DNA from: Caenorhabditis remanei
Taxonomy: Eukaryota; Nematoda; Chromadorea; Rhabditida; Rhabditidae
DNA length: 64,000 nt
Direction of reading: 5' to 3'
NCBI RefSeq assembly: GCF_010183535.1
Contig: NC_071329.1
Coordinates: 11,842,001-11,906,000, forward strand
A program made the translations under genes and the position numbers. Positions 58,671 to 64,000 of the stretch are shown here, piece after piece. Under the pieces are notes generated by a model that was not told the origin of the DNA, made no database searches, and saw only the letters and a list, made by a program, of their open reading frames with translations. Numbering within the stretch: the stretch's first letter is position 1; each line of letters starts with the position of its first letter.

Positions 58671-61322
58671 TCAGATTACTACACTCTCAAATGTTGGTGA
58701 AGGAGTCATTGATTCATCACGAATTCCAGAATCGATTGACGAGTTTGAGGATCTGAAAAAAAGGGATTTTCAATGAGTGGAAAAATGAGAAGGAAGAGGA
58801 ACTAACCGATTCTTTGTAGTTTTTGATGGAAGAATAAGTGTGGACGCATTGGAAACTGAACTACTTGGAGAACTGAAATTCAATAAATAAAAATGAGAAA
58901 TTCGGGTAGAATTATGTAGAATAAACTCACTGAGTCTTGCTTCCAGAAGAACTACAATCCGAGTCATCACTGTTCACGTGGAGAGTTCTGATGTTATTCG
59001 ATTGTTGACGTGGCAGAATATCCGATGGTCTTCTGATGACTCGTCTCGGTCCAAATCGATTACTACTTCTTGGTGGAATCGGAATACGGAGAACTGAATT
59101 CTGACGGGAGAAGAATTGTGGTCGCTCGTCATCCACGTACAAATTGGTGACAGCACTCATTGAGGCGGAGAATCCATGCTGGTCAGAATCGAACTTGTCC
59201 TGAAATATTGAGAGGATTTAGTTGAAACTTCCGAAAATGTATCCGAAACAAACCTCTTTTTCATCTTCTTCATCATATTCCAAGCTGTTTTGTGACATTG
59301 TCCTTCTCAATCGTTCTTTTTTAATCTCGCTGATTTGATCGCCGAGTTGAAGGAGTTGCTTCAGCAGCGTCATGTCGTTCTCCATCAAAGAGAACTGCAA
59401 ATAGAACAAGTTATTACGTAATAAAGACGCCGAAAAGGGTACGGTAGCACCTTCTCTAAATATTATAAAGTCATTGTGACTTCATAATCTTTTTGTTACT
59501 TCCTTCTTCGCCAAAATATAAGTTTTTGATGTACCCGATAGAAAGAATCAACCATTCCCTCGTTAATAGAACACATTTCTTCTTCTACACTTATTACGTG
59601 ACATGTCTTCACACTCTCTCACCTTGTGTTGCAGCACCTACCCTAGTAATATCAAGGCGTTGGTGACCTAGTTTGATCGCCGCCCGGTTAGCTCAGTCGG
59701 TAGAGCACCAGACTCTTAATCTGGTTGTCGCGGGTTCGAGCCCCGCATTGGGCTTATGTTTTTGCTTTTTGGAACATCTATTACCCAAGTTACAAAAATA
59801 ATATTTTGTTCCCGTGTTCTCTGCAGGTAATCTTTCCCATACGAACGATCCCTTGCACTCAACAACCACTAAGTTCCCGGTATATTTACCCATTTTCTGA
59901 AGAGCGGATCTATTGATGAGGGGACCGCCGAAACTTCTTTTTCGAGTGTTTTGGTGTCATTGGCTGTTTACTCAAAAACGTTAGACAATTAACCTTGAGA
60001 GTGAACTGAGGTGAACTTCTTTTCTCAGCCTCGGGTCATTGGCTTCGAGAGATGCGAGGGTTATAACTTTTGCAATTCCAATCAACCCAATGATTTATGC
60101 AGCAACGGTTTTTGTGTCCATCTGCTCTTCTGAATGACCTTCGCGGCTCCCCCCATCTGCCAATTCTTCAAACAATTTCACATTTCTCCCGAAAAGAAGC
60201 GGGAAAATGTCCCAGACTATGGCTATTGTCCACCACGATTATTGCCCCAGGCAACAGGCGGACAACAGCAGTCAGCAGCACCCGGTTGCGTCATTTATCT
60301 CGCCGACGGATCTCTTTTTTCCTAATTACCCGGAGAGGAAGCCAAAGCATTCGAACAACAGGAATCCGAAATGAAGAAACGATGGAATGCCAAGGCTTTT
60401 GCAAAACTGGATTATTAGAAATGCATAATGTTTTTAGTCAGGAGAGGAAGCGAAAGATGGCGCAATTTTTGGGGTGAATTAGCGGAAAAATTCTCAGAAG
60501 GTGTTGTGGCGTGAATATTGAAATAGCGGAAAGTAAATTAGGAAATTTGAGAATTCGAAGAATTCGATCGAAAGATCTTTGAAAGATTCGATATTGTGTT
60601 GAAAGAATGTCTTCGTTTCGAAATGTTTGGAAACATCTAGAAGCGGCGTGAGAACTTTCTTAGATGGTGGGATACTGTAGATCTTCCACGGAAACCAGTC
60701 TAGCTCCGAGAGCTCCGAATTCTATAAGCTCTTCTCAACTTCACGTTTTTCGGAAATAGTCAGGAAGTAGGTCAAAGCAATTTTGAAATGTCTCCACTCA
60801 CACTACTCATGCTTTCTTGATCCCCCGTCTGTACATTTGTATTTCATGTTTACTTCTCTTTTCCCTTCTCAGCGCCAAGTCTTCATCTCAATTTCCCTCT
60901 TTTCTTCTATTCACACCGTCTCTGTTTGTCAAGAAATATGTAGAGAAGAAAACATGCAAAGACGGGGGATAAAGACCGCGTAATTTGGTTGGAGCCAAGT
61001 GACGAAAGGAACGAGAACGGATCGTGTTTGTTTACATTACGAATCAAAACAATTCCTTCGCTCATTCACACCAAATGATCCCCCCTTCTCACTAACACTT
61101 CTTATTTCTCTTGATCGGAAAGTTTGTAGAAGAACTCACCATCTTCTCGCGGATCATATCGAAAGTGGAAGATCCATCAGTATCAGAATTCGGACTCAGA
61201 GATGGAGATGAAGACGTCGGCTCATCTGTTTCCAGACTACAGAAGCTTCTCGCTTTCTTGTATCTTTCTAGACGACGAATACGGTTGGCACATGCGGCAC
61301 GATACGCATCAAGGTCTTCCAT
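58671..61322 (-). CDS. FAM89-like protein
   Basis: Five exons: 61322-61140, 59394-59254, 59199-58931, 58872-58807, 58752-58671, giving 246 residues. No signal peptide or membrane segment. The core spans the exon 1/2 junction: IREKMFSLMENDMTLLKQLL then QLGDQISEIKKE. This is like the LR+EM.GLRQLDMSLL.QLW.LYESIQ motif of FAM89 (LRAP25) proteins, which in mammals link LRAP35a/MRCK and LIMK-cofilin to actin at the lamella. The rest is Ser-rich and disordered, with basic (RFGPRRVIRRPSD) and acidic (YDEEDEKEDKFDSD) patches. The 1.7-kb intron 1 holds tRNA block copy 2. TTCCAG lies 7 bases before the chosen ATG. The FAM89 relation rests on one motif and is moderate. Confidence 0.72.
59439..59835. repeat. 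Duplicated 397-bp tRNA block, copy 2
   Basis: Same block as 57765-58161, in the same orientation, 1.67 kb away, within intron 1 of the FAM89-like gene. Confidence 0.9.
59682..59754 (+). tRNA. tRNA-Lys (anticodon CTT), copy 2
   Basis: Identical over all 73 bases to the copy at 58009-58081, anticodon CTT at 59715-59717. A T-rich terminator follows (TTTTTGCTTTTT). Antisense to its host intron. Confidence 0.97.
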
Positions 61323-64000
61323 TGAGGTTCTGGAATTAGATAGTATTGTTGAACTGTCTAGATGAATGTAGTTTGGAACGAAAAGAGCAAGTTTCAATCA
61401 AAGATTGATCTACGACTACAGTAATCCTATAAGATCCAGGAAGCGAAAAGTAAGAGAGAACAAGTACATTGAAAGGGTTGGAATGCGGTTTAGTGGTTAC
61501 ATTACACAACAGAAAGTGAGAGAAAGACAGTAAGAAATGGGGGGCGAAAGGGGGAAAGTGAAGTAGTTGAGATAATAGGAGATTATTTTACAGCATGTCT
61601 TTTTCGATTTCGGTCCCCCTGTGTCGGCTAGAGTATTGAGTATACAAACAGAGACAAAAGTCAAAAGAAAGACATGATGAAGACAAGAAGCAAACGGATG
61701 TAACAATCAATCTTTTTTCTGTTTTACTGTGTTTTGTTTTACAACCTCCACACTCTTTCCCCCTATTCGAAATGGCAAAAGCATCAGAGAGAGAAAAGAA
61801 GAAAAAGGATGTGATTAGCTGACGTGCGTCTACGTCTCTTCATTATCAATACTATTTCGGCTAGTGATTAGCTGATGATGATGATGAAGAGAAACGAAAC
61901 TGGAATCAGAAAACGAATAGAGGGTGCCCCTCCTTTTTGGTTTGTTTGTTTGTCGGACGATAATTCGAGAAATGAAAAAAATGTATGCGGGATAGGATAG
62001 AAAACCAAAAAAGAATAAATACTCAAATAAACTTTAAAGAAGTTTCAGAAACTGAAGAGACTTTTCCGTTTCAGCGAGCTGATTTGAGTGAAAAGAAAAA
62101 GAAATATGACTTGAGGAAGAAGAAGAAAAAATAAGCGGTTTTAGTGGTGGTGATGGTGGCAATACGATGTTTGGAAAGATGAGATATACAACTGAAACAA
62201 GACTAACAGCTATTCAATTGACAGTTCCTTTCTATTCTGCAGGGGTGAGAAAGAGCTTTTTGACGACATTTTGATTATACGATTTAGAATTATTCTGGTG
62301 GTGATCAGAGATTCCGCCAACTAGAAAATTGGAACTGGAAAGATTACGCCCATGTCTGAATAGTCTGAATACAAATTATATCAATTTGGGGTGTGATAAA
62401 AGCTAGAAAACCCCATCGAATGATGCTTAGAAACGATATAACATATGTGAGGGATAACGAAACAATAGACAGAGAGAGAATGAACAGTGCAACATCTGTC
62501 AAAATGAACAGAAGGAAGCCTCTCCGGAAGATGATGAGGATGATGATGAAAATGAGGTGACTGTGCGGGTTGAATAGGCTGAAGAAGACAACAGTAGCTG
62601 AAGAATAGAGAAAGAGGGCTAGTCGTCGAGTAAACACGATCGAATGACCAGCCTTCGTCGTCCCAACCCGGGAAAGCGGGCAGGACGGTTATTATCCGGG
62701 CACGAGCGGGGCCAAAAGGGAAGGGGGACAATTAGCAATTATACCCTCGAACCGATCCGAGTGACGGAAGAGAAGAAGAAGTACTTGGATTCTGACACCC
62801 TCTCTTGAAGTGGGTTAGTTGGGTAACACAACTTGATTTACCCGCATTTCGTACTCGAGAATAATTAGAAAAAAGAGAACACATGTTGGAGGAAAAAAGA
62901 TGACACCTTCAGATTAGACAACGTTAAAAAAGAAGAACCGCACGGGTGTTTGCACCTAATTAGTCTTTTTATGATGCGTCGTCCCTATTAGATTATATCT
63001 GCCCGTCAAGAGCTGTAAATTGATTTGATGGAGGGAGAGAAGATGTCCTCTGGGAACGTATTGGGTAAGACTTACCGAAAGATTTATGACGATTACAATT
63101 TTAAGAACTGGCATTCACAGGATAGACATACCGTATCTTACCATTTGGCACGGTCGTGTCACCAAAAGTTCATGATTAGATCTAGGATTCTGGATTTTGA
63201 ATCCAGGATTCAATTTCAGATTATCCAAGGCTCACGTATAGAAACTTTAGAAAAAAACGCGTGATTCAAAATACCAAAAATTGAAAAAAGAAAGTACGTG
63301 TTTGTATTTTTTGCAATTAAAAACCACTTTTGAGTGCAGTAATTGATCTAATTAGTTAGTGAAAACTAAGTGACCCAGTAAGACCACCTGGCTGTCTGTA
63401 GTGGTCAATAAGGGTCCAGAACTGAGACATTAAGGCACCCGCACCCATGAGGGAAGAAGAAAAAGAAGAAAAAAGTGAGTCTCATAATGATAATGATGTG
63501 AAGAAAATGAGGGAAAAGAGAGGATAAGAGGGGGATAATAAAGCAAGTAGATCCCAAGTGTTTTCCTCATTTTCTCTTTCTCTTCTGTCTGAATAAATGT
63601 TCGAAAGGAAGAAGAAGAAGAGGTCTGGAAAAAGGGGAATAATAGACAAAGACGAATAACGGATGGTATGAAGGGATGAGAAATGAAAGCCAAATATTAA
63701 GAAAAGAAGTGGAAGATCATAGAGATATGCGTGACGATCGACACGGATGGGGCGGTTCATCTTGGTGTTGTTCCGCCTGTTATTCATCAGATAGAGCGAA
63801 GGGAGAAGGGGAAAATGGAAGGGGATTGGACATTGGAGGCGTGGCATGAAATATCAGAAGGAGAAGGAGGCGGAGCTTGAGCAAGTGTGACTGATGTTTC
63901 GAAGGATGAGAGATATGTGTGAACGGTGACATCAAATGAATGAAGTGAGAAGACATTTGATTTTGGGAAGGTTAGAAAATAATAATTAACACGGTCCTGT
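61323..64000. other. Right end of the window, no gene seen
   Basis: 2.7 kb, purine-rich on the plus strand, with simple repeats such as GATGATGATGATGAAG near 61873 and many AGAAGAAG runs. Frames on the minus strand (62344-62731, 63430-63847) are biased low-complexity translations of these runs. A GC-rich patch at 62650-62720 (CCCGGGAAAGCGGGCAGGACGG) may be promoter of a gene outside the window. Confidence 0.5.

Noticed and set aside
62344..63847. Several minus-strand frames of 87-121 codons at the right end
   Set aside because: They are reverse translations of purine-rich simple repeats (runs of Phe, Ser, Leu).

Overview
The window is nuclear DNA from a nematode of the genus Caenorhabditis. 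Genes are split by many introns of about 45-60 bp with TTTCAG acceptors, several start codons sit just behind a TTTCAG-type trans-splice acceptor, and the proteins are recognisable worm orthologues (LGG-1, ANI-2, MES-2, LIN-23). It is probably not C. elegans itself: the LGG-1 protein reads [12 protein letters not shown], where I recall [12 protein letters not shown] for C. elegans. From memory, several of these genes lie on C. elegans chromosome II, so this is probably the homologous chromosome. I built every gene model by matching intron phases by eye; each model closes in frame except one, described below.

Layout. 0-16 kb, all minus strand: lgg-1 (autophagy ubiquitin-like protein), two related RING-finger genes with a TOPORS-like layout, a 3-beta-HSD-like short-chain dehydrogenase, and the ER protein Asterix. 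A 607-bp foldback transposon with a clean 9-bp target duplication lies between the two RING genes. 16-23 kb, minus: the anillin ani-2 and the E(z) methyltransferase mes-2, with a possible tiny cistron just behind mes-2. 24-31 kb, plus: a serine carboxypeptidase and lin-23 (F-box/WD40 subunit of an SCF ligase). 31-38 kb is nearly empty. 38-42 kb: mitochondrial ATP synthase delta subunit, a small membrane protein whose first intron carries a hAT-like MITE, and a five-exon minus-strand gene of 81 codons. 42.5-49.8 kb is mostly non-coding, with a 1.15-kb inverted-repeat element at its left end.

50-61 kb: a two-Ig transmembrane protein (zig-10-like), a GT11 fucosyltransferase-like protein with a degraded donor motif, a saposin-like protein, an F-box/FBA_2 protein, a saposin-like protein with a Leu-Pro-Thr repeat arm, and a FAM89-like protein. 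The last two each hold, in their first intron and antisense, one copy of a 397-bp duplicated block with an intact tRNA-Lys(CTT). 61.4-64 kb shows no gene.

The genes are a typical unlinked worm assortment rather than one pathway. Common threads are ubiquitin biology (lgg-1, two RING proteins, lin-23, an F-box protein), early-embryo and germline function (ani-2, mes-2) and lysosomal or secreted proteins (carboxypeptidase, two saposins). I saw no single new system. The best leads are the foldback element, the duplicated intronic tRNA cassette, the LPT-repeat saposin, a possible truncated LIN-23 isoform and a few unrecognised small genes.
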